Positions 12,030 through 25,970 of a stretch of 64,000 nt of DNA are shown here, piece after piece; the stretch's first letter is position 1, and each line of letters begins with the position of its first letter. The stretch comes from Ecdyonurus torrentis. Its lineage: Eukaryota > Arthropoda > Insecta > Ephemeroptera > Heptageniidae. Below the pieces are notes generated by a model, which was not told the origin of the DNA, made no database searches, and saw only the letters and a program-made list of their open reading frames with translations. Position numbers and translations under genes: made by a program. The stretch covers positions 6,693,116-6,757,115 of the forward strand of contig OX439129.1 in assembly GCA_949318235.1 (NCBI GenBank), given 5' to 3'.

Positions 12030-12910
12030 CCATTATATCTTTGTAGGTTCAGATTAACCCAGTACTGAAATTAATTGCATAGAAAACGGGAAAACTTTTT
12101 GCTCGAAGAGTGGGACCCTTAAATCCTCCAGGGGTCAATTTAATAATTTTTGATGGATATTATTTTCTTTTTTGATTCAAGTTAACCCAGAACCGACGTT
12201 AATTGCACTAAAATCGGAGAACTTTTGTTCACCAGGGTGGCACCCTTAAATCCTCCAGGGGTCAATTTAATATTTTTTGAATGTCAGCATTGTCTTTTTT
12301 GATTCAAGTTAATCCAGAACCGACATTAATTGCACTAAAATCAGAGAACTTTTGTTCGCAAGGGTGCCACCCTTAAATCCTCCTGGGGTCAATTTCATCA
12401 TTTTTTATGGTCACTATCTTTTTTGTTTGTTCAAGTGGACGCAGAACAAATGGTGATGTCACTAAATAGGAGAATTTTTGTTCGCAAGGGTGGCACCCTT
12501 AAATCCTCCAGGGGTCAATTTAAAATTTTTTGATGGTCAGCATTGTCTTTTTTGATTCAAGTTAACCCAGAACCGACGTTAATTACACTAAAATCGGAAA
12601 ACCTTTGGTCGCAAGGGTGCCACCCTTAAATCCTCCTGGGGTCATTTTCATCATTTTTGATGGTCTTTATTGTTCTTGTTGGGTCAAGTTAACTTAATAC
12701 TGACAGTAATTGCATTGAAATCGAAGAATATTTTTTCGCAGGGGTGGCACCCTTAAATCCTTTTGGGGACATTTTGATTATTTTCAATAGTTATCATTGT
12801 CTTTGTCAAGGCAAGTTACCCTTGTAACGTCGTTTGTTTCGTCAAAATCGGAGAACCTCTATACCTTTGGTTGAACAACCCTTAAACACCCCTTAAGGGT
12901 TGAAAAGTAA
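12030..12910. repeat. Degenerate 127-bp tandem repeat, seven copies
   Basis: The landmark cccttaaatcct recurs at 12116, 12243, 12370, 12496, 12623, 12750 and (diverged) 12879, spacings 126-129. Each unit also has a 'ggggtcaattt' part, a 'gattcaagttaacccagaacc' type part and 'attgcactaaaatcgg'. Copies differ by many substitutions, so the array is old. Confidence 0.93.
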
Positions 12911-13305
12911 ATATTTAAATCCTTGTTCAGTTTCCTTATTTTGTGCACCACCATAGCATGTGCTGATTTAATGTATATATATTCTGCCCAGGGTTAGTTT
13001 TTTATTTAAAGTTCTCCCTTGCACCTTTAAAACTCAAACAGTGGCAAATGCGACCCTGTTCAACCCCTTAACTAGGATCAAAGTGGGCCAATTCAGGGGT
13101 AATTTACGTCAGAAATTAACAAAATGCAAGGGTTTTACTCTAGACACTGCAAGTTCCATTACCCTAGCCTAATTTTAATTAGGTCAAATGAAATGGTCCT
13201 TCGGGTCATCCTTCATATGCGTTGCATTGCTAATTTGCTGTTCAGACTTCTTGCCACTATTTGAGATTTTAGCTGAAGAGGGAGCGCGGTAGTGTCGTAG
13301 TGAAA

Positions 13306-13576
13306 AATGCCCATGAGAAGAAGTTCTCGTAAACTCACATGTGATTAGACCCAAAGCCCTTCCGTAGCCCCGCAAACTGGCGATCATCCTACGAGATATG
13401 CAACTTTTTCCGTATCTACGGCTTACTATAGAAAAGTTCTAGTAGGTTGCATATCTCGCAGGATGATAGCAAGTTTTTGCATGGGGCTACTATGGGGCTT
13501 TGGGGCATCTTATGTGAGTTAATGAACACTTTTTCTCGTTATCTAAGATTGAAGAAGCCATGTTGCAACCCCTTAA
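13306..13576. mobile_element. Palindromic MITE half-element related to 16046-16397
   Basis: Contains the inverted pair atcatcctacgagatatgcaa / ttgcatatctcgcaggatgat around a short centre, flanked by cttccgtagcccc and ggggctac. Same family as the intact copy at 16046-16397. Confidence 0.75.
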
Positions 13577-14241
13577 TTTATTTTCTTTTTTTCTTTCTTT
13601 CTTACCTTCTTTCTTTTTTCTTTTTTTCACCGCTCACACGTTCACTCTGAATCGGTCTAGTATAGGGGTCCCAAGATAACACGCGTAAAACCAGTCACTA
13701 GACTGCCGATACTATTTTATTATTACGTTTTACCTACTTCAGAGAGGATTATGTTTCCATACAACTTAATAAGTGAAACAAAAAAATAAAAAATCGATTA
13801 TAAGTATATCCCGATTTATTACGTAAGTACGGCGGTACGTACAGGTGTGAAACCCGTGGTCACGTGACTTCAAGCAGTTTTTTCAGCTTTTTTCCTAATT
13901 GAGCTAGAGAGATAAAACCAACGCCATTCTTATTTTTTCTGAAAAAAATTAAGGCTCGATTTTGATTTGCATATCTAGCTCAAAAACTACCAAATTTGCC
14001 CAAATACATGTTAATTTTTCAAAAAAAAAAAGTGACCAAAATTTCAAGAGATGTGTTTGATTTTTTACATTTTTCTCCACCAAAAAATTATTTTTTCCTC
14101 ACAATATGTATGAATTCGAGTTCCTCAATAAATTTACTATATTTTCAACCCTAAAATTAATTTTTTACTGCATTTTTTCATTAGAAAAACTCACGATTAA
14201 AAAGTGCAATTTCCCCATATTTAAGAATCAATTCTCATTCT

Positions 14242-14386
14242 TAAACCAGTTTAGGCTTAAAACGGTTTTGCTAAACTAGTTTAAGAAAAGTAAACAACTT
14301 AAACCAGTTTAGTTCTAAACTAGTTTAGTGAGGTCCCTAAACCAGTTTAAGGAATTTTAAAACAGTTTTGTTGCTAAACCAGTTTA
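14242..14386. repeat. Cluster of six TAAACYAGTTTA palindromic motifs
   Basis: taaaccagttta occurs at 14242, 14300, 14338 and 14375; taaactagttta at 14272 and 14316. Two diverged relatives (aaaacggtttt, aaaacagtttt) lie between. It could be a degenerate short satellite or a cluster of factor sites. Confidence 0.85.
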
Positions 14387-14494
14387 AGAGCCTTTATGAA
14401 TCGCACCCATGAAATAGTATGAAGTTACACTGAAAGAAATGTATAATTGTCATATGAAAGCGTTATATCAAATAAAGTGAAGACGATAAATACG

Positions 14495-14646
<152 letters not shown>

Positions 14647-15156
14647 AAATAAGACTTTTTAAAACTTTTTCTTATATAAATAATATAATAATGCGATTAT
14701 AAATTTACATTATTGAAAGAAATTATATTTGCGCATTTTGTAAATTATTATAAGAGGGTACCTTCCATAAAGATTCCATAGATCTGTATAGGATGATTTC
14801 ACATTTCTCTCATAAATTTAAGCTTTTACTTTGACGCCATATGTAAGCAGAAAATAACATAGACAAGCATAGGGAAAAAAATTTCACTAATAAAAAAAAT
14901 GTACATAATTTAGGTTAGCTGTTAATGCACGTCAAATTCTCTATGAAAATGACAATTACGATGTTTTTCCTATGCTGGGAAATATATTTATGTGCATCAA
15001 CATGGCGATAGCGCGCAATTTCATGCAACCATCTTATATAAAAACTTCATTAAACCTTAAGAAATTGAATTTTAAACTGAACTTATGAGTTACACAATAA
15101 TGAAGTGAAATAAAACTGTGGAAAACATTCTAAATAGCAAGCAATAATAATAATGA

Positions 15157-15188
<32 letters not shown>

Positions 15189-16045
15189 TGAAAACAAAAA
15201 CACAAAACATTTTTTTAGTAGTAGTAGTTTTTTTTAATATTTGGGCTGGGTAAAATAATAATTATTTCAAATTAAAACATTAAATGAATTGGTATGTTTG
15301 GTTAAATTTATATATAAATTTAGTTCATGAACTACTAAAATACTACATATTTGTAAAAATTAAACAAATATCCCATGATTTTTATTTTCATTGAAGACTT
15401 TAAAATTAGAAGAGTAAAAATAGTTTTACAGTGTATTAAATTAGACAAAAATAATAAATAATATCGTGCGAAGAACGTTGTATTTTATTCATTATTTACA
15501 ATATTGTATTTTTTATTATTTAATGGCTTCAAATCATGCAATATTTTTACCAAAAAAAAAAAAAAAAGGCGATCAATCTAAGCCTAAATTATGCAACATA
15601 TAAAAAAATCAGGAAGTAATTTCTCTTTTCTCAACGTATAAAATTACGTAGTATGCAAATTATTTAATTTCTTAATATATCATATTTCAATTCCATTCAG
15701 AAATATTTATTAAGTATAATATGGGTTAGAATTTTAAGTACAAAATGATGGATATATTTTACTGAATCTATTTCAAAACTGTGATTTACTTTACTATGAA
15801 ATTAAGAGTGGCTTTTATATCATTGTTCGAAATGTCAATGGACTTAAATAATAATAATTAAAACATGGCACTATAATTATCATTTCGTATTTTGAACACT
15901 TATTTGTTTCTTAACTTATTGTGGCACTATTAATAAGCTAATTTTGCATGCAAAAAAAAAATAATAATAAAAATGGACAGGTGCTTTATCAGGTGCTTTG
16001 TAATAAAATCAAATAAATTTTACTAATTAGTTTTAAAAAAAGGTA

Positions 16046-16397
16046 CACTTAAAGAGTAAGTTCAGGGGTTACAACATGGCCTCTTCAATGTTAGATAATG
16101 AGAAGAATTGTTCATAAACTCATATATAATGTCCCAAAGCCCTTCCGTAGCCCCACAAACTAATGATCATCCTGCGAGATATGCAACTTGTCCCGTATCT
16201 TTTACGTCATAGTTACGGCATTACTATAGAAAATGTTGCAGCGGGTTGCATATCTGGCAGGATGAGTGCAAGTTTAAGGGGCTACCATGGGGTTACAGAA
16301 GGGTTTTGGGTCATCATATGTTAGTTTATGAACAGTTCTTCTCATTATCTAACATTGAAGAAGCCATGCTATAACCCCTGAACTTCCTCTTTAAGTG
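16046..16397. mobile_element. Palindromic MITE, intact copy (352 bp)
   Basis: Ends cacttaaagagtaagttcag and (complement) cacttaaagaggaagttcag. Arms are imperfect complements over most of the length around a centre near 16215. No coding capacity. Related halves lie at 11870-11996 and 13306-13576. Confidence 0.88.
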
Positions 16398-16489
16398 AAA
16401 GGTTATTGTATCGTAATATCTCTTTCTTTCTGTCTGTCTTATTATGATAATCTACTATGACAAATACAGACAAAACGTAACATGCTAGT

Positions 16490-16680
16490 TCAATTTTAGC
16501 ACAATTTGTTCAATACAGCATAATTTATGCTATACTTAATTACTATGTTGCAGTAGCATAAATATTATGTTGTACAGCAGCATAATTATTCAGCATAGTT
16601 ATTATTTAGCAAAGTTTATGCTATATAGTGACATAACTGTAGCATAAATTAAGTCAATTATTATACCATACAGGATGATA
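16490..16680. repeat. GCATAA/TTATGC-rich dispersed repeat, copy 2
   Basis: Shares agcacaatttgttca and acagcataa-ttatgctat with 26812-26990. GCATAA-type words recur throughout. Confidence 0.7.
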
Positions 16681-16773
16681 CAGGGTTGAGAATGTTTGTA
16701 GGCTAAAGGCTCGTACCTTGGAGGTTCAAAAGTGACTCAGCTACTTTGTCAATATTATATAACATTTAACAAC

Positions 16774-16987
16774 TACACGGACATAAATTATTCAGTTACG
16801 TAGATGTAACTCTTCAGTACAAACCAATAACTTGGTTGACAAAAGTTTAAACAGTACCTTGTTAGTATAAACGTTATAGCGGTAAATAGTTAGCTCTTTA
16901 GACCTGAAAAAAACTTTGTATATTATATAACAAATTTATTATAAAAAAGTCGAATTAGAAACTGTTTAGATATTTTTTTTCCGTGTA
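16774..16987. mobile_element. MITE with TACACGGA ends, copy 1
   Basis: Starts tacacggac and ends tccgtgta. Inner sequence (gtacaaaccaataactt, gcggtaaatagttagctc, aaatttattataaaaaa) matches 18637-18867. Confidence 0.82.
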
Positions 16988-17224
16988 CGTATATGATAAA
17001 AATAAATTTTAGGACCGACCACAATTAAGTCAGGGAGAACTTTTTTTTTATCAATATTAGCGCTGATTTGCATCGGAGTAAAATTTAAAACCTCATTTTT
17101 CAAAAATTGTATTTTTTTTAAAGTATTTAAAGACTATCAGATTTTTCTATAATATATTATGTAACTTTAAGTAATATTACCATTTTTTTTCCTAAATCAT
17201 AATTTATGCAGAAATATGATATAC

Positions 17225-17382
17225 CTAATATGCACAAATAAAAATTAAAAATGTAATTAAGCTTGCTCAATGCATAACAACAAATTATGCTATATTGTAT
17301 TTGATTATACTACTTCACATAATAGTTAATATGTTCAGCATAATTACTTATGTTACTATAAAATAACATTTATGTTCTACAA
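17225..17382. repeat. GCATAA/TTATGC-rich dispersed repeat, copy 3
   Basis: Contains aatgcataacaacaaattat and several further GCATAA/TTATG words. It directly abuts the next MITE. Confidence 0.5.
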
Positions 17383-17560
17383 TATAGGGTCTATGCATTC
17401 ATGTTAAAGTCAACGCCATGTTGGATAACTCAATAACATGGGTGGCATAGGCAAACAAATCGTTTTGCCAGTTTAAAATCACTATGCAATATTTTTGAGA
17501 GCATTGATGTTGTAAATATGTTGAATTAGTATCTCAAGTATGTGAGAAAAATAGCAATAA

Positions 17561-17598
<38 letters not shown>

Positions 17599-17706
17599 AA
17601 GAAAATTGGCTTAAATGAAGTTTCTCCTATGCTGAGTAATGTTATGCACTACTCCAGTATGGCCTCCAAGCGCAATAAATATGACGTCATGGGCATACAC
17701 CCTATA
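17383..17706 (+). mobile_element. MITE, GGGTNTATGC family, copy 2
   Basis: Ends atagggtctatgc and gcatacaccctat. Contains gccatgttggat, tagtatctcaagtatgtgag, a long poly-A run (17562-17593) and atgacgtcat near the 3' end. Confidence 0.88.
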
Positions 17707-18636
17707 TTCCATCCAGCATAAATTTCATAACTTATTTTTACCGTGTGCGTACAAAAAATAATTATATATAATAAATAATAATATATAATATAATATATTA
17801 TATATATTTTTATATATAAATATACTAAAAAAATTAGTTTATGTCTAATTTTAAGTTAGAGAGCCTCGACAATATTTTCTCTGTTACTCGCGTGTTAAAT
17901 ATCCATCTACTCTTAGATACGGAAGCTGCACCGAGATAAGAGATTGAAAAATACACGATAACATCGGCTAATAACAGTCTTTTGACAGATCATAATTCTT
18001 GGAAATAGAGTATACTTATGCTCAAGTACCTAGGAACTACTGAAACTATTCTTTAAAGTAAAAATCAAATGTTAAATTTAATGTTGGTAGTTCTTCATAC
18101 ATTGGGTACAAGTATACAGTTGTAAGGCTCAGCAATTAAATTTATTGGGCTAGATTTTTTAGCTGTTATTGATATCTTTGACTTTCCTAACTTTAATTCC
18201 TTCCCTCATAATTTTAAATCTCTTTCTTATTGATAAAATTTATTACTATAGAAAAGTAATATAAGTTTATATTATGTAATGTTCTATTCATTGTACTCAA
18301 AGTGTATAATTTAGCCTCTTTTTTAAACGTACCATGATTTTTTTTTAAAGCAGAATTTTTTTGTTATGGACTGAATTATGAATTTCTAATTAAATGTTAA
18401 AAAACATAATAGTTTTTTTTTTTTTTTTAAATTTTAAAGACAGGAAGCCAGATAATGCGGGATTTGACCAAAAAGTTACAAGCAAAGAAATATCTAAAAT
18501 TTTGCAAATTTATATTTAAAAATGTATAAAATTTAGGGGTCACCATGCTATATTTTCAATTTTAAATTTTTTTTTTTTTTTTTTCAAAATTAAGACCCAT
18601 GTTAATTTTAATGATTATTTCCTCTCATATCTGATG

Positions 18637-18867
18637 TACGGAAAACATAAATTTCAGAAATTATTCAGATACATATAAATAACTCTTTAGTACAAACCAA
18701 TAACTTTTAAGAAAACTGTTTAAAGTGTAACTCGTTTGTATAAACATAATTTCTTTAGCGGTATATAGTTAACTCTTTAGATTCTAAAAAAAATTAGCAT
18801 GTATATCTAACGAATTTATTATAAAAAAAGTCTAAATAGTAACTATTTAGATTATTTGTTCCGTGTG
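18637..18867. mobile_element. MITE with TACACGGA ends, copy 2
   Basis: Starts tacggaaaac and ends gttccgtgt. Shares gtacaaaccaataactt and tagcggtatatagttaactc with 16774-16987. Confidence 0.8.
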
Positions 18868-20288
18868 GTCACAGATTCTGAAATTTTTATCATATAGGTA
18901 TAGCTGTTATAGTAGTAACAGACTGTTACTATTTATTTTCAAATAGTATCATATAAAGTTTTAAAGTTTTTTTTTAAGATTTTGAGATACAAGCCATCTA
19001 AATACAATCTTTTACCGTCTACTATAAATATAAATTTGACTAATGTTTATTTACAGTAATTAAATTATAATTAAAGATTCTGAAAAACAAATTTAACATT
19101 TTTTGTTCTTTATTTAGAATTAAATATATGTCGCTATTTAAATAAAGCCACGGACTTGCAATAATCAATATTTTATCATTAACTTGAAAATTACAAACTC
19201 TATTATGTGAATTAATGAAAACAGAAGTTGAATTTTCTTATTAAAATATATTTTTTCTCTCCAATCATAATTTTTCAATATAATTATTTTTTTTTACATA
19301 GGGTTTACTTTTTTTTTATTTTAATCCTTGTAGGTTCATTCCTTCGTAAAAACAGCGAAAAACTTTTTTAATGAACACTGATAACTAAACTGCGCTAGAG
19401 AGAGAGAGAGAGAGAGAGAGAAGCAAAGTCAGAAAGTATATTTTCATTTTTATTATCGCTAAAAAGTTGAGACTCGTTTCCAAAACTTTTAAGAGATTTT
19501 TTTTATATATTTATATAATAAAAAAATTGTTTGTGTACTTACAAATATTCTACAATATTTTCTATTTTTTTTTTTTTTTTTTATTGTTATTTTTTTTTCT
19601 AATTTGCTTTATTTGAAATATACTTGTATTGAAAAAGGTAAAGTTATTCCAGAACTTTTTTTTATTTATATGTTTATTTATTTGTTTATTTATTATTTTT
19701 CCTGTTATCATCTTTGCTTGCAAGATTCTAAAATCACATTTAGTTCCGAGTACATTTTCAATGAGTTTCTTATTTGAGGTTCTAGCACCATCATAAGCTT
19801 CACAATTATATACATAAAAATATTCTATGTTATAATATATATATAAAAAAAAAGGTACCCACTCGTTGTGGTAACTTGTAGAAGTACGCCATTGGCTGCC
19901 AGGTTATTTTAAAATTTAAATAATAAAAAATGCAAACACGCAACTTTGACATTTTGTTAAAACCAAAAAATTTAAATACTTTTTATGAATTATTTTTTTT
20001 GTTCATATAGCTGTTCGTTCATAAAAGTAATAAGTTATTAAATATATATATATATATATGACTATGTCAATATTTTTCTATGTTTTATTTGCATGATAAA
20101 AATTAAAATATTTAAATTTTTAACGGTAATGTACAGTACTTCACAAAATATTTAATATTTTTAGTGTTTTTTTACGTTCGATTTTTTTTAAATAATAAAA
20201 TACAATAAAAAAAGCGTTATGTAATTAAGATTACGTTTAGAATTTGTAATCGGGCAGTCAACAGTTAAGTGAATTGTTAATTGTCAAT

Positions 20289-20398
20289 AATGCTGTTCGT
20301 AAACCTTGGTCTCTGCTCGTAAAATGACAATCAACTTTGGTTATTCAAATGGAATGCGCATTTTTTCAGTGCAAGAGAAGTGGGTTTACGAACAACAC
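20289..20398. mobile_element. 110-bp MITE, TGTTCGTAAACC family, copy 1
   Basis: Ends aatgctgttcgtaaacc and gggtttacgaacaacac. Inner ggttattcaaatggaatgcg matches the other copies. Confidence 0.9.
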
Positions 20399-21017
20399 TA
20401 ATTAAACAAATAAGCCCAAATTATGGGGTTTTAGCCCGTTAAATTTTGAACTACTGGGGTTTAAAATTTTAGTCTCATTTGTCTTAATGCTACTTGCAAT
20501 GGTATACATAACCCTATAATTACACTGGTATTTCATCAGTTGGAGCTGACATAATGAACTCAGAAATATATTGAACTGAACCTCTAACGAATTTCTTTAA
20601 ATTTATAAACTTTAACCTCTTGGATTTTAACAGAATATTTAGGTTTAATTATTTTTCTGATTTTCTTTTGCTAAAATATTTACCTTTCTCTCAAGCAGAC
20701 GGGTCGAAACAAATTTTTTAATTTAGATTTTACGTAACTTTATTTAAAATTATATTTCCACAAAACTAAAAATTGAGCTGTGTTCCAAGTTTTCTGCGTG
20801 GCTTGTACAAGATACATAAATAATTATCATTAATTCATTTTTAATATTTATTATATGTATATTATAAACATTTAAATTTTATGGTCAAAAAGAAAAGATA
20901 GAAATTTGAGATACCTCTAATACCAGTTTTTCAAGTAAAATTATATACAGTATGGGTGTGCGTAGTTAGTTTTATCATGGTTGAAAATCTTTCTTGAAAA
21001 TATCGCAATTAAATATG

Positions 21018-21021
<4 letters not shown>

Positions 21022-21077
<56 letters not shown>
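21022..21077. repeat. (CT)n microsatellite
   Basis: About 28 CT units. Confidence 0.96.
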
Positions 21078-21081
<4 letters not shown>

Positions 21082-21285
21082 AGCAATCATATTTTATATT
21101 TTTACATCGTAACGAACAGTTTTGAATTACACTGTAAAACAAATTCATAATAAATATTGGATCTTTCATACCAAATTTTTTTCGCCTCTTAAGTTTTCAT
21201 TTGTTGAATGCAATTTTTATTTATGGACTGTAATACATAAACTCCCCAATAACTGCATTTTATACTAATATAACTATATATAAAA

Positions 21286-21594
21286 AGACGTATTACACCT
21301 TGAACAAAAAACTTGCCTAATGTCCTAACATACCCAAATATCAACGTTATTTTGGCCGGAGTCATTGATTTCTAATTTATTTTCCATTTACAAAATGTCA
21401 GTTGCGGGTTTACTACGTCACAGCTCGCCTGTTTCCGCGCGCGTGGACCAGGCGAGCTGTGACGTAGTAGACCCGCAACTGACATTTTGTAAATGGAAAA
21501 TAAATTAGAAATCAATGACTCCGGCCAAAATAATGTTCATATTTAGGTATGTTAGGATATTAGGCAAGTTTTTTGTTCAAGGTGTTCTACGCCT
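21286..21594. mobile_element. TTAA-type foldback MITE (piggyBac-like), copy 1
   Basis: Long inverted arms (gtcattgatttctaatttat, caaaatgtcagttgcgggt, gagctgtgacgtag) around a G+C-rich centre near 21440. The 5' end is diverged and its TTAA is lost; the 3' end ggtgttctacgcct is intact. Confidence 0.88.
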
Positions 21595-22800
21595 AGAAAG
21601 TTTTTTTTTTCAACACCTCAAGCACTCCAAAATTAGAGTATTTTTTTAACACTTACATACATAGTAAGCATAATAATTTACTTATCTATTGTTATATTAA
21701 ATATAATATTATTTATTATTATTATTATTTTGAGATATTGTTTTCAGTGTACATAGCTTGCCCCTTTATAACGGAACTTTACGTATGTTTATTACCAAGT
21801 CTATAACGTACGTGCGTCCGAATATTCGTCCTTGCCTCGGGCAAGGCGAATTCCATGACATCTTTTTTCTTGTTGCAAGGAATAATAAGTCAGCAGGTTG
21901 TTCCATTTTTTTAAGATGGTTGATTTTTTTTTTTTTTTTTTTTTTTACCCCGGTTTATAAAATTAAGCAGTTTTTAAAGGAGTAGGTGACCGGCTGATAT
22001 CTTACAAACTGAACGGTTGCGAAATATAAAATTAATATGCAGTAAAAGAGATGAAATGTTGTTTAAAAGTTTAGTTGTGTCAAAAACATAAAAATATGGT
22101 TAAATATTTAGGTTATTCTACTTTAAAGATAACATGTAAAATTGAACATTCAAATTAGAAACTTTTTTTGAAATTTAAAATGTTTTTGAAACTTTTTTCG
22201 GGACATTTTTTTTTTAATTCATTAAATTTTATTTAAAAAATTATAGAATATTTGTTTTGTTCGATATAAATAAAAGACAAAGAATTTAAGTGAAAATAAA
22301 GTTACACCGTTGTCTTTTTCCGCTGCAAATCGGTCCCCTGCTGCCGTAAGAATACTTTTAAAAAAATATATAATATCCTACTTTTTACTGATAGAATTCA
22401 GTCTATTTATGTTATATTATAATTCAATTTAGAATGGTTTCTTTTTGTACGTACCGTATAAGATCTTTACAAATTACGAAACATTTAAAAGCAATTATAA
22501 AAAACTATTGTAACTATAAAATCAGTGTCATAGCAATTGATAGCTTTGAGTAACTAACACAAATTAAGACTTTACTTAAACACTATTGTGCTGGTAAGAA
22601 ATTTAATACTAAAATATCAGAGTACAATACATGCATGACCATTAAAAATAATGATCATGGTATTCAAATTTATTTAATGTATCATTTTTCTAGGTAACCT
22701 GTTATATGCACAATTTGTTTTAGTTATTATGTTTTAAAAGTATATACAATTTCATGTGGGATTTTAAATACTAAAAAGAAGCTATTGGATTACGTATATG

Positions 22801-22941
<141 letters not shown>

Positions 22942-22999
22942 TCATATCAGTGAGATAATTTTCAAAGATAATAATGAGAAATATTAACAAGTTCAGGTG

Positions 23000-23282
23000 G
23001 TAAATTTACTGTATATTCTAAATAAGGACATTGTCCTGATTGAATAGATATGCAAATTTGTAATTTTTGAGTTCATCAAGTATTTTTAAATAAGTTTTAA
23101 AAATCACGAAATTGCGTCACGGTTGGTAATTTTTCCTGTGCCCATATGCATCATGATGCCATTTTTATTTATTATTATTATTATTTTTTGTAAGTTCAAT
23201 AATACTTCATGGACTAAAAAATTAGAAATTCACGTATCAATTGATTTAAGATAATGTTCTATTTTATGAAATAAATTTACAT
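23000..23282. mobile_element. Palindromic MITE, 270-bp family, copy 1
   Basis: Ends ggtaaatttactgtatattc and (complement) atgtaaatttatttcat. Inner ggacattgtcctgat, aatttgtaatttttgag and tgcgtcacggttggtaa match the copies at 28250 and 62092. Confidence 0.8.
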
Positions 23283-24097
23283 CCCTATTTTTTATTTTAG
23301 TTTTTAGTTTTCCTCGTCGTTATTAATGGTCTGAAAATCCCTAGTTATTTGACTATGTGTAATTGAAGGTTTTGATTTTGTTATTGTGCTGATATTTACT
23401 ATGATCATTTTATTGACGACATCAGTCGGTGACAAATGTTGGTCTTGCTTCGTCACGCGTCTATCAGTTTACCAGTGAGGGTATTTGCATCAAAATGTCA
23501 CTCAAAATCATGTCAATTAACTCAACAATAGACCTAATGATGTTACAAAAACAAAACTAGACAAGCTTGTTTCATTTTGTTATTGTTTCTTAGTTTTTTA
23601 TAGCATTGTATTGTACGTAACTAAATCTAGTGAAATTTTGTTAACATAATAAAATAATTTATAGCATTATATGTGTAACACTATTAATATTATGACTGTA
23701 CTGTAAAACAGTTGGGTTAAATTGAGAGGCTGTACGCCTGATTTCGCACAATAAAAGCCGTTAATTATTATTTTTACGTACGATTTTAAGTTCTATAAAT
23801 ATACTTTTTTTATATACTTTTTTTTTTTTTTTTTACTGAAGGTTTAAACTGGTAGAGGCTGTTGTGTTGGTAATATCTCATGAATTTTACGGTTTTGTTG
23901 TGATTTAATGTTCTCAGATCATTTGTTGCATAGAAAGCCTAAATCTGTTACACATGCACTTTTCTACGCAAAATTCTCAATCATGCATAAGTTTTTATAG
24001 CTATACTACTGCTCTGTTTTTTCAATGAAAAAAATTAATGCATTAATATTTAACTATACTTAGACATATTTTATTATGACAATTATTAGAGCGAGAC

Positions 24098-24346
<249 letters not shown>

Positions 24347-25014
24347 TCTTGGCAAATCAAAATAGTTTTGTAAATATTTATTGCAAATTATTAGATAAGT
24401 AAATGGTTCTTTGCCAGTGTGACGTGCACCCACGAGTGATTAAGTCTTCAGCATCATTGCTCACAAGAAAACATTTTCATTTCAATGTCTTTTAGTAAAT
24501 TAAAAAAACAATTCAATCGGAACTAAAATTTATACTCTAATTTGTTGTATTTATATTATTTTCATCATTATTTCAAGTCTGGTAAATTTTATCACAGTTT
24601 TTTTATATTTTTATTATTAATAGCGAAATAAAATTTTAATAATACATAAAATTGAACATTATTTTGTATATCAAAACCAAATGTTTATTTTAAAATTCTA
24701 GTAAAATTTTACATGAAGGAAAATATTTTCATATAATAATATAATATTGTTTTATTATTAAATTTTAATAATTTAAATTTTGTTACATAGTTTTAAACGT
24801 ATAGTACGTATAGCGTGAAGTATTGTTATGAAAAATGTTTACAAGAAAAAAGTAGTACACTATGCGTATATTAATTATAGATTATCGATTATTTTGATAA
24901 ATCAGTTGATTGATTAAATTGAGTTGTTAGTTTATATTGCATATTATGTATTATTATTATTTTTGTGTTGTACAATACTACTATGGTAGAACAGTAGTTT
25001 TAGTGTTTTGTAAA

Positions 25015-25016
<2 letters not shown>

Positions 25017-25103
<87 letters not shown>
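25017..25103. repeat. (CT)n microsatellite
   Basis: About 43 CT units. A short (CA)n with CG interruptions follows at 25178-25200. Confidence 0.97.
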
Positions 25104-25106
<3 letters not shown>

Positions 25107-25911
25107 TCATTTGCAGCTTGTTCTGCTCTTGATGTATCAACACTGGTATTTACATTACATACATACTTGCTGTACTCACACACACACGCACACGCACACA
25201 AGCACGGATGTTTAGTTGTTTGTTAACCCCGAGGTTCCCACGCACCCTTTTTCTTCTTATGTTTACCTAAATCTCAACTAAAATCTCGCGCCGTACAAAA
25301 CAACAAATAAATGTTCTATCTCTAATTTATATTTTTGTTTCGATTGCACTTTATTAGTTGTGTTTTACATTATAAGTTCTAGAAATCACACGAGATTTTA
25401 ATAGTTTATAGGCTCACATTTATTTTGCAATTTTAACCATACTATCATAAAGTGTTCACAAGCTTCAGATTAAGTTACAGAGTATCAGATATAGGGAAAA
25501 CATTTGTAAGTGTAGCAACATAGCCAGTAGCCACAAAGATAACACGGTTCAAGGTAAAAAGTGGGTGGGGGGTGGGGGGCAAAATAATAATAATAAATAT
25601 TGCCATTACTTTTTTTTTTAAATGAAATAGTCAATTTTATAAACACTACACCAGATTGAATGCATTATAAATTTTATATCGTATTCATTTTCCTCAATTT
25701 AAAAAAAAAAAGCACACAATATAAAAAATATGTATATGTAATTAAAAAAAAAAAAAAAAATAGGAGACGGACCAGGGCAATGTTAATATATATGTAGGTA
25801 TATGCATGTTGTCATGCATATAGTTTCATGTATACAGTAAATTTAGCAAATATTGTTGAACTATTGTAATGGATGTCCGTTACTGAATGCGGCGTGCGTG
25901 GGGCCCCAGTC

Positions 25912-25913
<2 letters not shown>

Positions 25914-25952
<39 letters not shown>

Positions 25953-25970
25953 TATATATACTCGTATATA
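25914..25970. repeat. (TA)n microsatellite
   Basis: TA run with small interruptions. Confidence 0.93.

Larger units (their letters stand above)
11870..13576. mobile_element. Candidate non-autonomous element carrying a 127-bp minisatellite
   Basis: The left end (ggttacaact, cttctttaaaatg, cataaactcagc) resembles the inverted right end (13306-13576: ttgcaacccctta, aacattgaag-type sequence). Both resemble the two halves of the compact palindromic element at 16046-16397. The minisatellite sits between them. That these are one element is inferred from this arrangement. Confidence 0.45.

Noticed and set aside
12030..12910. CRISPR-like array
   Set aside because: The whole 127-bp unit is repeated and diverged, with no short identical repeat separated by unique spacers, and the DNA is eukaryotic.
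21758..21985. 75-codon open frame MPLYNGTLRM...
   Set aside because: Runs into poly-Phe from a T tract. No domain, no splice context.
25561..25580. G-rich run that could form a G-quadruplex
   Set aside because: Only three G tracts are separated by loops. It is short and next to simple AT repeats, so the evidence is too weak for a feature.
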